Made by a program: the position numbers and the translations under genes
Part shown: piece after piece, positions 1 to 11,920 of the stretch
How the letters are laid out: every line of letters begins with the position of its first letter
How positions within the stretch are numbered: position 1 is the stretch's first letter
From: Corylus avellana
Lineage: Eukaryota; Streptophyta; Magnoliopsida; Fagales; Betulaceae
Reading direction: 5' to 3'
DNA: 64,000 bases
Assembly: GCF_901000735.1 (NCBI RefSeq)
Contig: NC_081549.1
Coordinates: 1,364,001-1,428,000, forward strand
Notes under the pieces: generated by a model
What the model saw: only the letters and a program-made list of their open reading frames with translations
Database searches by the model: none
What the model was told of the DNA's origin: nothing

Positions 1-462
1 CGTTGCCTAAAACCTGAATCCAATTGCCAAACAGCAATAGGAATCCCTATGAATTAAGCAAGGTTACAGGATTGGCCATAGCTAAAACCTCTGGACTTTA
101 TTATTATTATTAATTTTTTTTTGGAAAATGCTTCATATTCATAATAATTTATTGAAACTTGAATTATTCGGGACTAATATGTTAAATCAGGTTTAATACG
201 TAAAAGATTTAATTAAAATAGAAGATGAATGGAAGAAATAGGGTTTAAATTCAGAACATTTGCTTTGATACTATATTAAATAAACATTTATCCTAAAAGC
301 TTAAACGGGTAAGAAATAGTGAATTTTATTATTTAATTAATATTCCTTTATGGTTTAAATTAAATTTTACAAGTCTAATGATGTATATGTAATTTTAAAA
401 GACGCGACACCATGTACATCATAAAATGCAACAAAATAAAATTTAGACTATAAAATAAATTC

Positions 463-699
463 GGGTAAAGTCCACTTAACCCCCTCAAACTACTTCCCAA
501 ACTATTAATTGCGACAATTTACCTTTCAAACTACCAAAACAATAACAATGTACCCCGATTTTAACAAAATTAAAATACTAAAATTTAATTTTTCTCAAAT
601 TTTTAAGGGTATTTTTGTCTTATTTAAATTTCTATAGAGGTAATTTCGTCATTTTGCTAGCATTGGGAGTTACTTGAGGGGGTTAAGTGGACTTTACCC
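463..699. mobile_element. MITE with 9-bp target duplication, probably Mutator-like (copy 1)
   Basis: The ends are inverted repeats of about 27 bp: the left end reads GGGTAAAGTCCACTTAACCC and the right end is its reverse complement. The element is flanked by a perfect 9-bp direct repeat, AATAAATTC, at 454-462 and 700-708. There is no coding capacity. A 9-bp target duplication is typical of Mutator-superfamily elements, so a non-autonomous MULE-type MITE is the inferred class. A second, longer copy lies at 1399-1769. Confidence 0.85.
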
Positions 700-1398
700 A
701 ATAAATTCTCTTTCATTTTTCCTAATCTATGAGAGCAACATGAACCAATCTCATACTTGTCCAGGTGGGATCGATAGCTTAACTTATATGCTACAATTAA
801 ATAAGATTTGAAAGTAAAATGAGCCCCAACTCCCAAGCATGCTTGGAAGGCAGCATCTAACTTAATTGCTGCATACTTCATTGTCCCACATACCATGATT
901 AAAAGTTGTTCACAAGGACTTTGGTATCATTTATCAAATGTCCATATATGCTCCAATTGTACCAATCCCTTTGCAAAGTTATAATTATTTTCAATGCATC
1001 TCCTTTCTTCATGATATTTTGAAATCCCAATTTCTACTAAATTCTATCACCTTTCAAACCGTCACATTCAGGTTATAAATATGTGGCTTTGTAGTGTGCA
1101 CATCGATGCCATCACTTTCCCGTCATGATTTATGGCTATTTTCCTCACTCCCATCATCTCAATTTTAGTGTTAAATGATTGCATTTGCATCACTCAAATT
1201 TATAAGATTAGTGCAAGTTCTTACTCTAAGTTTGATTTGACACCAGTAAATTGATAAATGAGGATCTTCTTTATTTCGAATTAAACGTAAAAGATTTTAA
1301 TAGTGTGTATATTACCATATCTTAAATATGGTGTTGTATTATTTAAAAATATTTAAATGAAACCATATACATTATATTAAATGTAATAAAATAAAATA

Positions 1399-1769
1399 GG
1401 GTAAAGTCTACTTAACCCCCTTAAACTATCACCACAATGATAATCTACCCTCAAAACTATTAATTGCGACAATTTACCCCAAAAACTATCAAAACAATGA
1501 TAATATACCCCCCAATGGTAGCAAAATAACGAAATTACCCATATAGAAATTTTAATCAGACAAAACTACCCTTAAAATTTTGAAGAAAAAAAAATTAAGT
1601 TTTAGTATTTTTGTTTTTATTGTAGTTAGGGTAATTTCGTCAATTTGTTAAAATTGAGGATACATTGTCATTGTTTTGGTAGTTTTTGGAGGTAAATTAT
1701 CTTAATTGATAATTTATGGAATAAATTGTCATTAGAGTGTTAGTTTGAGGGGGTTAAGTAGACTTTACT
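1399..1769. mobile_element. MITE with 9-bp target duplication, same family (copy 2)
   Basis: This copy has the same terminal inverted repeat as the element at 463-699 (GGGTAAAGTCTACTTAACCC at the left end). It also shares the subterminal words for an AATTGCGACAATTTACC-like block. A perfect 9-bp target duplication, AATAAAATA, lies at 1390-1398 and 1770-1778. At about 371 bp it is longer than copy 1 (237 bp), so the two differ by internal indels. The right end has decayed at its last bases (TACT instead of TACCC). Non-coding. Confidence 0.82.
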
Positions 1770-4048
1770 AATAAAATATTAACAGTAGAATACCTCTCTC
1801 TTTATTTCACTTATTTTACTGATTTTAGTAAGTAGGAGAATAGGAGAAAAATTGACAAAGTTTTCCTCCAACCCACTCTATAAAATTAACATGTGTTCTT
1901 TTTTTTAATAATATGTAAGATACATATGAGTTTTAAATAAAATATATTTAAGCTTTATCTCTACTATTAAAAAAATATGTGCATCTCACATGTTTAAGAG
2001 ACATATGTCATTTTTATAAAGTAGATTGAAAAAAATTATTTAAACTCAGTTTAAAGAAAAACTTTATCCGAGAAAAATAGGAACAAAAAATAAAACATTT
2101 TCCTTAACTAAAAATTTAGGTGGTTATCGGTCACCCAATTTGAATTCATCGGTAATACATAGGACATATGATGTCAGTTCATCAAGTGTTTTTTTATTTC
2201 ATTTTTGTATGAATTAACCTGCAAATAATTTATTTATTTATTTGCTTCGTGTGTGAATGAGTTTATCCAAAGAAGATACTGTTTGTCTATGGGTATGTTT
2301 GTTAACCCCTCTTGCACTCTGTAGCTTTTTCCACGGCACTGTAGCTTCAACACAACAAGCGCAGCAAGTGGGCAACAGGTCAAGCTACAGTATCCTGGTA
2401 TTGAAGTTCGTGCTGGCATTAGGGGTACGTTATTATATAAAAGAAGGTACGTTTATATAAAAGGTACCTCCAATTCCTATTCATTAGAGGTACGTTTTCA
2501 GTCGGGTGTGTTCCCTTGAGATGACCGTAGAATTAATTAACTTATTTTTAAATACATTATTATATAAAAGAAGTCACCGTCACGTTTCACCTTACAGGGC
2601 GGCTGCACATTTTTCAAAGCTGTTTAACGTTTGCGGGGGTGAAGGTTCTCTTCTGCCGCCTCTCTCAGACCAATGTTTTTCTCGCTTCTTTTTTTTTTTT
2701 TTTTAATAAGCTCATCCAAAACAAATTACGAAGGACAGCAACAAGGACAACAAACAGAACTAAACGAAAACAAATACAACCTTAACATTATTAAAATAGG
2801 AAAAAAAATAAAAATACAAGCTTAAGCTTAAACAATTAAAAAATCTAGGTTATCTACACAAACGACTAACAGCTCAATGCGAAGAAAATTGAAATTTATT
2901 TGTGAATGCAACCAATGAAAGTTGCACCATGTAAAATCATTTAGAATAAGAGAATTTTTAAAAATTTAGATCTATATTAGCTTCCGATAAAATTGACGGA
3001 CTAAAATTAAAATGAACAATGGAAATGGAATATCTTTCACAGAAAAAGAGTTTAAAGCCTAACGGTTTGGGTCAAGTTGAAAGCAACAACACATAACATA
3101 CATGCATAAAAATTAGTTTAAAAAAAAAAAAAAAAAAAAAAATCTTTACGCCTATAAATCATCAACACCAATAGTGGAGACGACATGAACGCAGAAGCGA
3201 GTAAGATTCACATGTGGGCACGTGAAGGCCTAATAGATGTGCATAAGGTGGCGATGGGATGCGAGCTTGCTGGAGAAGACAATGGAGGGGCGCATTGGTG
3301 GGTGCGGCTGCCAAAGGATGACATATCGAGCTTCAATAAAGCCAAAACTAAAGCCCATAGCATATCCAAATGGAGATGCGTCACAACGACTCGAGGGATG
3401 TAGTAAGGTAACGGCAAAAGGGTTGATGCTACTATTTCTTAAGGAGCTCAAAATAGAATTTTCTTTTTTGGGATTTATGTGTACTGTTTTTAAAATTTAG
3501 ATTGAGGTGGCAATCTAGCGTAGCGTGTATATGGTCACATATCACTTGAAAAATTAATTGAGGACGAAAGGGGTTATTTAGAAATATTTTGAATCCTAAG
3601 GAGTGATTTGATATCTTTTAATTTTAGAGAGCGATTTGATAAAATGTGAAATTTCAATGGTCACTTAAGCTTTTTTTTTTTAAAAAAAAATTAACGCTAT
3701 ATACTACACCCATATTCTACTAGAGTAATGTGCCCGTGCCCTTGTTATATATTATAGTTATGAAACATAAAAGTCAAACTTTGCCAGTTAGGTTGGATAA
3801 AGACCCCGTCAAATTTGTTGTCTAAATTGTTACTAATTGGGACCACAAGCTTAAGAAAGCTTGAATAAAGTATTTAATAACCCGTTCACCTATTTTGATA
3901 AGTAAATTAGATAGATACTCTAGTTGCAGTGTGAATACCAATTAATCAATCGAGGTGTGATTTAATCACAACTTAAACTTAACTTTAACTAAACTTTTAG
4001 ACCAAATTTCTCTCTCTCTAGTTTAAGGCTCTCTCTCCTCCACAAACA

Positions 4049-4087
<39 letters not shown>

Positions 4088-4193
4088 TAAGAGAAAAGTT
4101 GAGCCAAAATTGAGTTTAAGTTATGCCTTGATCATTTTCCTAATCAAATTGGTGAGTATCCAATCCAGCTGGCAGCAAGGTTCATGAAAAAGA
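1770..4193. other. Intergenic, no gene recognised
   Basis: AT-rich DNA with several homopolymer runs (poly-T near 2690-2705, poly-A near 3120-3142 and 4056-4085). Short ORFs near 2257-2460 and 3185-3500 overlap on both strands, have no recognisable domain and no supporting splice or TATA context. They are treated as chance ORFs. Confidence 0.5.
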
Positions 4194-4345
4194 GTAATGC
4201 TAAGATCATCGTTTTATCCCCTTTACGCTAATATGGCTTTTAAAATTACTATTCAATTAAAATTTAATAATAATTAATCTAAAATTTAATAATAACTTAA
4301 AAAGTCACGTAAGGTGTAAATGTATTGGAAGTTTATCTCTGATTT
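4194..4345. mobile_element. Imperfect palindromic MITE-like element (AGTAATGCTA type)
   Basis: The left half (from AGTAATGCTAAGATC through GGCTTTTAAAATTACTATT) is an imperfect reverse complement of the right half ending near 4345. The same TTTTAAAATTAC/GTGATTTTAAAAGT word pairs recur in palindromic elements at 43476-43646, 50613-50799 and 56758-57406. It is therefore placed in the same loose family. Boundaries are approximate and no target duplication was identified here. Confidence 0.4.
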
Positions 4346-5009
4346 AATTGGGTGAAGCTAAATACAACGGCACGCTGGCAATTTTTATTTTTTTTAATAT
4401 TAAAAATAATAATAATAAATAAATAGCTAGGCGTGCTTAGAATCACTGCCCGATTTAATTAGTCGGATAGCATTAAATTTTGCCAGTTTTCAGTACCTTC
4501 CGTATCTAACTTTCCTTTAATATAATATACATTCCCTTTTGGATAGACTATCCCGTCAGCGGAAATATTATATATTTGTATTTGTATATTTAAAATAAGC
4601 ATTTAATTTCCTTCAATATGTGTGTGACCTCAAGCGTACGTACAGCATCCAGAATTCGGCTCAATATATATTTTTTTTTTCTTTTTTTTAAAGGAATAGA
4701 GCTACATTTATAGATAGCAAAACATAATTAAGCATAATGCTCTATAGATCCTAGTTTACAGTAAGCATCACCGTATTAAATCTTAGCTCACGACAAAGAT
4801 GGGCTGCTCATTATTCTTTAGTTAAGGAATCGTTTTAATAATTTTAAGTATTTACATCTCTTCTTTATTTTACTTATTCAGTTAAATATTAATAATAAAC
4901 CAATAAACTACTCCTCAATTTCAATTAGACAGACAAGTACATGACCAAATATTAGGAACTTTAGTAGATGATTTATTATTATTTTCTTTAATTAATTACA
5001 ACAACAGTC

Positions 5010-5016
5010 TATAAAT
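5010..5016 (+). promoter_or_regulatory. Probable TATA box of the P450 gene
   Basis: TATAAAT lies 77 bp upstream of the P450 start codon at 5093. That spacing fits a plant TATA box followed by a leader of about 45-50 nt. Assigned by position and sequence only. Confidence 0.55.
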
Positions 5017-5092
5017 GAGTAAGTAGAAGCATTAGCTTAGCTTAGAAGAAACAATAGGGGAGAGAGAGCAAGAGCAGCTCGTTTTTGACGTC

Positions 5093-7457
5093 ATGGAGTG
5101 GCGCTTGCTCATCCTCTTCTTATCAGCTCTACTCCTCTTCATCCGCCGTAGAAAGTCAAGCCTTAATCGCCGGCTTCCTCCAGGGCCACCGGGATGGCCG
5201 ATCTTCGGCAACATGTTCGATCTTGGAGCAATGCCACACCGCACCCTGGCGGGCCTAAGGCAAAAGTACGGCCCCGTTATATGGCTAAGGTTCGGCGCCA
5301 GAAACTCCATGGCAATCCTCTCCGTCGGAGCAGCCACCGAGTTTTTCAAAAACCACGATCTCTCTTTCGCCGAGCGCACCGTCACCGAGACCATGCGCGC
5401 CCACAACTACCACCAGGGCTCGTTAGCGCTCGCGCCTTACGGTTCGTACTGGCGTGTGCTGAGGCGGCTTGTAACGGTCGACATGTTAGTCGCCAAGCGC
5501 GTGAACGAGTCGGCCGACATACGCAGGAGATGCGTGGACAAAATGTTGTTGTGGATCGAGGAGGAGGCGAGGAAACTTGACGCGCCCTCGCGTGGACTGC
5601 ACGTGGCGAGGTTTGTTTTCCTCATGACGTTCAATCTCCTCGGAAACCTCATGCTTTCTCGTGACTTGTTGGATCCGCAGTCGAAGGAGGTGTCGGATTT
5701 TTTTACGGCGATGATAGCGCTGGCGGAGTGGTCGGGGCATGCGAACATGGCGGACTATTTCCCTTGGCTGCGGTGGCTGGACCCGCAGGGGTTGAGGAGG
5801 AACATGGAGAGGGATCTTGGGAAAGCTATGGAGATTGCATCCAAGTTTGTGGAGGAGCGGATAAAGGATAGGCAGGCCGGCGGAGATACGAGGAAGGACT
5901 TCCTGGATGTGTTGCTTGAGTTTGAAGGCAATGGAAAAGATGAGCCCATCAAAATTTCTGATAGGGACGTAAATATTTTTATTTTGGTAAGTTTAATTAG
6001 TAACCCTCCACTATTCAGTAACGAATCTAATGATACATTTTTCATCCTTATCCTCCACTCATTTGAGTGGGTAGGTAAGAAAAATTAATGAATAGAGGCT
6101 ATACTTTATAATATTACTTTATATATCATGTTTTTTATTTTATATATATATATAAGAATTGATTAGTTAGGACTTATAAATTAGTATTATGAAATAGTTG
6201 TTAGATAAAAATATAATTTTTAGTATTACTCTTATGTGAAAAAAAAAATGCTATGAACCATATTTTTTAGTCTTCTTCTTTTTTTTTTTTTTTCTTTTTT
6301 TTTTTTTTAAAAAAAAGACTTATTCAAAGATTGATTGAGACTATTAGTATTGTGAGATAAAAAATGTTATATATAATATTATCTTGTGAAATTAGCAACT
6401 TATTATATTAGATTTATGAAATCTAATTTGTTTGGTGAAAAAAATTCTCTCCATTTCTATTGTAGTAGAGAGGATATTGATCGGTTATGCTGCTGCTAGA
6501 TTGGGACAAATTATAAAAATTCATAATAAGTTAATTTTTCATAACTTAGGGGAACATTTTTTTTTGGAGTCCATCTCAATTTAATTGAGATATTGTTTTA
6601 GTTGAATTGAAATTAATTAAGGTATCATTGTTTGGATGAAGAAGGCAAATAGTGGCAAAATGTCTTATAGCTCAATAATGGAAGGATTTGTAAGATCAAT
6701 GGAGTGATTCATCTGTAAAAAAAATTATAGGAAGTGGGTTCAGGGCTTTTCTTCACCCAACAAATTCTAAATGTTATCGACAAAATTTTGACATGTGTCC
6801 AAAAATGTACATAAGAAAGTAATAATAGTTGTATGTTTGATGCAGGAAATATTCTTGGCTGGTTCAGAAACAACAAGCAGCAGTATTGAATGGGCAATGA
6901 CAGAGCTCCTATGCAATCCTGAGTCGATGATGAAGGCCAAAACCGAGCTGGCGCGAGTAGTCGGACCAAAGCAAAAGGTTGAAGAGAGTGACATCGACAA
7001 TCTCCCATACTTGCAGGCAGTAATCAAGGAAACACTGCGATTACATCCTCCAATTCCATTCCTAGTCCCACGAAGGGCAATGAAAGACACCGATTTCATG
7101 GGGTTTCAGATACCCAAAAACACACAGGTTCTTGTGAATGCTTGGGCAATTGGAAGAGACCCAGATGTCTGGGAAGACCCTTTGGCTTTCAAGCCCGACA
7201 GGTTTATGGACACAAAGATTGATTATAAGGGGCAACATTATGAGCTGATCCCGTTTGGCGCTGGGAGAAGAATGTGTGCAGGGGTGCCTTTGGCTCACAG
7301 AGTTCTTCACCTTATTTTGGGCTCATTGCTTCACAAATTTGATTGGGAACTCGATGGCAATGTGACTCCAGAAACGATGGACATGAAGGACAACTTGGGC
7401 GTAACAGTGCGGAAGTCAGAACCATTGATGGCAGTGCCTAAAACATGTTTTGTATAG
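5093..7457 (+). CDS. Cytochrome P450, CYP76A-like (2 exons: 5093-5986, 6846-7457)
   Basis: Heme-thiolate monooxygenase, presumably ER-anchored and using electrons from cytochrome P450 reductase. The joined protein is 501 aa, full length for the family. Visible features are an N-terminal hydrophobic anchor (residues 1-17), the proline hinge PPGPPG (29-34), the I-helix oxygen-activation motif AGSETT (303-308), the ExxR motif KETLR (359-363), the FKPDRF block (413-418) and the heme loop PFGAGRRMCAG with Cys442. The single intron (5987-6845, GT-AG, phase 0) falls just before the AGSETT segment, the usual position in A-type P450s. The stretch around WSGHANMADYFPWLRWLDPQG, with DLGKAMEIASKF, looks like CYP76A. 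CYP76 members oxidise terpenoids and other small molecules, but this enzyme's substrate cannot be read from sequence. The first exon is markedly GC-richer than its surroundings. Confidence 0.93.
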
Positions 7458-8809
7458 ACACTGAAGAGTTGGAACCACTTTGTTTAGAAGTCTACTTCTT
7501 GAAAAAGTAATGTTAGGTACTAAACTTTCATTTCGTTAGGGTGATGTGATGCTAAATGCTATAATTTCAACCCTTGATCTTTATTTTTTAACAATGACCG
7601 ATGGGCATTACCACATCAGTCAAATGGGATGAGAATGATATGAACATCTAGTATAAATGTAATGTATTTACCATGGTTGTTTGTACCTTTTCTATCTTAC
7701 CTTGCCAACCATGTTTTTCCTAGACCATTAATACAATTGTATAATGTAGTCATATCGGGGTCTTTTTAGTGGCGGACACATGTCTCTAACAAAATTTATC
7801 TGTCTTCTCTCTCTTAGTTTCTGCTTTTTGCACATGTTATTTTGTTTTATTATTTAACATGATAGCTATCAGAACAAAGGTAACATGGTCTAATGTTGTT
7901 TTTGTAATTTATTTCTCATTTTCAATTAAATATTTTTGGTGTTTGGGTTTTGTTTATTGAGTCCTCAAATAAATAAATGTGTTAAAATAATAATTAAATG
8001 ATTAAATTCATTATTTTCTATCCACTTAAAACTTTTATAATAATGAATTATTTAATATGACATCAAGCTCACTTGAGCAACTCCTCACGCTGCCTTGCAA
8101 GAGTATGAAATCATTGCGTTCGTTGGTATTTTCTTAGCTCACACAGTACACCGACAATATCCTCAATACAAATCATAGGGTTGGTTGGTATTTGCTTAGC
8201 TCACGCTGAATTCCCTGAAATTTGGGCAAAAATGTTCTACGAAATCCCAATTCTGAAATGACAACTTCACGGGGAAGTGAATCCCCAGACCAGAAACACA
8301 CGAGTTCAGGAAGACATAAACATTGAGTTCAGAGCTGCGGAACATCAATCAGGGTTGCACGTTGAGTTGATCTATGGCTTCACAAGGTTTTGCAAAAGAG
8401 GCAACGTAAGGCTGTGCAGCCACATTAAAAACACGAGAGAAGTAAGGAAAAGAGATGCGATTATGATTGTGCTATCCAGTTGAGGAAGAAACAGAAGATA
8501 TTGTGTTGAAATTACTCATGTTAAAAGAGTGATTTAAATATGTGAGACAACAGGGAGCTTCATGTTACAATATGAAATATGCTTTACATGAAATGGCAAA
8601 TTCATCCGCTACATAAACAAATAAAAGAATCTCCAAATCCCTGTAAGAAAAGTTAACTGGAAGCTCAGAACAATACCTTAATAATTGAAGGAATGCCTTC
8701 TATGTTCTGAACCCCACCACATCCCATTTGAATGGAACATTTCTCTATATTGATAATGTACATTTTACGACGCCTAGGAGAAAAATCTCTCGTAATTTAT
8801 AAAACATCA
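7458..8809. other. Intergenic between convergent P450 and PSI-like genes
   Basis: This stretch contains the 3'UTRs of the two convergent genes. I see no further gene. A short approximate direct repeat (GTTGGTATT followed by CTTAGCTCAC) occurs near 8120 and 8180. A 68-codon ORF at 8277-8483 has no recognisable similarity. Confidence 0.5.
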
Positions 8810-10528
8810 TCAGCATTCAGCAATGTCATCCCTATTGGACATATAATCATTATAAACTCTGCAGCCAGCAGGCTCCTGCACATCTTTATCACGACGCTGT
8901 CCACCAGTCCTGCAGATATAGTTCAGACCCACAAGAAGCTCGGTGATTGCAGCTTCAGTTTTTGCTTGATTTGCAAAGTAAAGGGTCTGGACCAGCATCA
9001 CATTTGTTCCAGAAAATGCATCCTGCTTCTCAAAATTCCGCTCAGAATGCCACTTCACCATGTTTAGAGCAAGTGGAACCAGCCATTCCAATATCTGCCC
9101 AAGCGCCTGACTCCACTCCACTACTAGGGCAGCATTGTAAACAGATGAGGCCATGGTTCCGGCATACGACTTTAGCCTCGCCCTCAGAGCAGTTCTTATA
9201 GTCGTGGGTAACATATTGTACAGAACATCTCTCTTGTCAAGGCCAATTAAGTGAGGTGATGAAGCCAGATCCTCAATCAATAAAATCACATTTGCATAAT
9301 GGAGAGCTAAAGCAGCATCACCAAGAGTGGATGGGGGTGCGGTCAACAACCTACGCTTATTGAATAACAACAATTTAGAATATATCCTGTCACTGCAAGA
9401 TAAAGATTCAATATTTGTGTTACTGGTTTTGTCAATACTTTTCATACGAACACCAGTCAACCTCATAGAACTGCTGCCGGTTGGCTTACAGCTCAGCATA
9501 ACAGGAGATTCGCTTGCAGCATTCATGCACCACCCTTTGAAAGATCCAACATGAGCTAATTGATTGGCTTCCACTTTTAGGTGGTTTCCATGTATGGTCG
9601 ATGACAAATGACGCTCATGTCGTTGCTTGTCCTTTCTCCTACTCATGTCACCATTTTTTCCTCGCGTTGAAACCGACCTCTCAATAGGTCCTGAATAGAA
9701 CCCAGGCAGATTATTCTCAGATGGATGAACAGATGAATGCAGAAGAGTGGAAAAGGAATGGCTGCGAGGAAAACATTCAATATTCATAAGCTGAGAATCA
9801 GTCATTCGCTCTAAAGAAGGCACTTGATAAGTTCCAAAGACATGCTTCATCCTCTCTAGTATCGTAAAAAGTGATCGCACCAGAAGCCGGGTAACATAAT
9901 CATAAGTTCTATTCCATGGGGACATCTCTCTCAGATTTCTCACTTCCTGACGATGCCAGATTACCTTCTTCTGAAACTCGAGCACTTTTACCCGGTTTAG
10001 CTCGGTATTCTGCATTCTCCTAAGAGTTTGTTCGAGCTCCGCCAGCACTTCCAGCTCTTGTGAAAATTGTGTCATAGAGGCAACAAATCTCTCCATTTTC
10101 TTCATCTTCCGCTCCATCTTCTTCCATCTATATTCCCACCCCACCCATTGAAAGCCATTCTGAATAGGGTCATTAACAAAATGTTCAAAATGGTGATACA
10201 AAGGGTCTTTGCACCTCTTCCCAAGCCTGGCCACAGACCTTGCCAGAAATACGAAATTCTCAACTATTTCATTCAAGGCAATTTCCATCAGATAATCATC
10301 ATCCTCGGATAAAAGCTTCTTAAGCCCAATCGAGTTCACAATCTCTTTCCTCAACCTATGAACCTCCTTATCACTCAAGCATTGCCATAAATTAACCACC
10401 TTCAACATCAAGCTAGCAACTTCAAACGCCAAAATTTCAATCCCCCCCTTTTCAGCATCTGACACACCCTTCCATGGAATCCACCTCATACTACCAAACC
10501 ACGACTCAATCCCACTCTCACCCCCCAT
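8810..10528 (-). CDS. DUF3475/DUF668 protein, PSI (PSK-simulator)-like, single coding exon
   Basis: 572-aa plant-specific protein. The N-terminal block (about residues 29-90, GIEILAFEVASLMLKVVNLWQCLS onward) matches DUF3475. The C-terminal block (about 402-490, LGDAALALHYANVILLIEDL, then KRDVLYNMLPTTIRTALRARLKSY) matches DUF668. A highly charged, probably coiled-coil segment sits between about 130 and 200, and a Ser-rich linker between the two domains. Arabidopsis PSI1-3 have this architecture and promote growth. They are usually described as N-myristoylated; here Gly2 is present, but the Ser lies at position 5 rather than 6, so the myristoylation consensus is not met exactly. The start is the first Met of the open frame, just downstream of a plausible 5'UTR splice acceptor. 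Family assignment is solid; the growth role is inferred from family. Confidence 0.88.
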   Translation of the reverse strand: MGGESGIESWFGSMRWIPWKGVSDAEKGGIEILAFEVASLMLKVVNLWQCLSDKEVHRLRKEIVNSIGLKKLLSEDDDYLMEIALNEIVENFVFLARSVARLGKRCKDPLYHHFEHFVNDPIQNGFQWVGWEYRWKKMERKMKKMERFVASMTQFSQELEVLAELEQTLRRMQNTELNRVKVLEFQKKVIWHRQEVRNLREMSPWNRTYDYVTRLLVRSLFTILERMKHVFGTYQVPSLERMTDSQLMNIECFPRSHSFSTLLHSSVHPSENNLPGFYSGPIERSVSTRGKNGDMSRRKDKQRHERHLSSTIHGNHLKVEANQLAHVGSFKGWCMNAASESPVMLSCKPTGSSSMRLTGVRMKSIDKTSNTNIESLSCSDRIYSKLLLFNKRRLLTAPPSTLGDAALALHYANVILLIEDLASSPHLIGLDKRDVLYNMLPTTIRTALRARLKSYAGTMASSVYNAALVVEWSQALGQILEWLVPLALNMVKWHSERNFEKQDAFSGTNVMLVQTLYFANQAKTEAAITELLVGLNYICRTGGQRRDKDVQEPAGCRVYNDYMSNRDDIAEC

Positions 10529-10586
10529 TAGAATGCATACACTTCAAACCTAACCAATCTAAAAGTTCAAAAAGAAACCTCAATTC

Positions 10587-11088
10587 CTGTAAATCAAGCA
10601 CGTAACAAAAAAATTAGAAAGTCAAAAAGTTAGAATATGGGAATTTATGCTACAGTGACAAAGTCAATTGCATCTAAGGATCAGAAAGGAGAATGAAAAG
10701 TGAGAAAATTTATGCTGGACTAACCCCATTCTCAGCAGCAAAATTTAATACAAAAACTAAAAATGGGCGCCGGAGAAAAAAGAAAAAAGAAAAAAAAAGA
10801 AGCCCTTATGCTAAACATAACCCTCGTTTGGTTTCCCAGAAAACAGATGAAAAAGAAGACACAATTATCTAACCCAGCTGAGTTGAGCTCGCTTTAGGTC
10901 CTATACATTTCAAATACCCAAATTTCATTTATTTTCTTGGAAATCTTCCTACATTTTCTCAGCCAACAAACGAATCACCAAGCCAAATCTCAGTCAAAAT
11001 CACCTATTTTTAAAACCCATAACGAATAACTAAATACCAGTCAAGTCAAAGAACCATGAGTGAGTGAGTGAGACAAAGAATAACTTAC
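10587..11088 (-). other. Probable 5'UTR intron of the PSI-like gene
   Basis: On the minus strand a consensus donor (CAACG|GTAAGTTA, exon ending at 11089) and a consensus acceptor (TTGATTTACAG|GAATTG, exon resuming at 10586) lie just upstream of the ATG at 10528. They define a 502-bp intron leaving a 58-nt leader before the start codon. This is a splice-site reading only. Confidence 0.5.
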
Positions 11089-11099
11089 CGTTGAGACGA

Positions 11100-11920
11100 A
11101 AGAACACTGAGACGTGCGTACTACCAACTATCTGAAGCAACATTGACCTCAAGAAGAAAGAGAAGAAGAAGAAGAAGAGGGTGGGGGAAGGTGGGTGCGC
11201 AGATTTGTTATACGGAGAAAGGATAGCAAAGGGACAAGTCCATATAGTGTAGAAAATCTGTCAAACCGAGGTGAGACTATCGGATTATTTCAGGTTTATG
11301 CTTTCGCATATTACGGTGATTATAATACTGGCGTAGAACTGTCGTTTCGGGTCGATGGGCTTTGTAGTTTTGTGTTGTAAAAGTTGCAACCTTCGTTTAT
11401 CCGCGTCGTTCGGCTTTGTCGTTTCGGGTCGGTATGCAAATTCCTCTTCTTCTTTTTTCCTTTCTCTCTATAGAAGCTTACCGTAAATCCCAACAGGCCA
11501 GAGCTCAAAAAATAGGAATGAAATCATAAACAAAAAAAAATGCAAATGCAACCCAATAAAATTTTTGCCACGGCACATACTGGTAATGAATACTACCATC
11601 GAGAATACGAATACCCTATCAAATATCTAAATAGACTTTCTAAAAAGCCAGTGTTTCCTAAATATTATTTCTGTTTATAAATTCATGTAATTTAGTTTTG
11701 TAACCGACGTGACAAATATAAAGTTGTATACAACAAAGCACTTTCCTTTCCATATGTATCTATTTTTATTCACCATTTAATAAAAAATATCTACTTTATT
11801 TTGTTTGCTTGTGAGAGGATCCGGGTTTTGTAGTTTTGTATTATAGGCTGCATGTGATCAGTGTTTAGCTGCTCGAGTGTTTTTGCCTTGGTGGGATGGA
11901 TGGATGTCATGTGTGTGTTT
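11100..11920. other. Intergenic, upstream flank of the PSI-like gene
   Basis: Purine-rich leader and promoter-like DNA of the minus-strand gene (GAAGAA repeats near 11155-11180), then AT-rich DNA. No other gene is supported. Small ORFs at 11195-11508 overlap one another on opposite strands and look like chance. Confidence 0.45.

Noticed and set aside
3185..3500. Overlapping ORFs on both strands around 3185-3500
   Set aside because: Open in several frames at once, no recognisable domain; typical of a locally GC-richer patch rather than a gene.
8277..8483. 68-codon plus-strand ORF downstream of the P450
   Set aside because: No similarity recognised, lies in the 3' flank of the minus-strand PSI-like gene, no TATA context.
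8947..9554. Plus-strand ORFs inside the PSI-like gene
   Set aside because: Antisense shadows of the 572-aa minus-strand coding exon.
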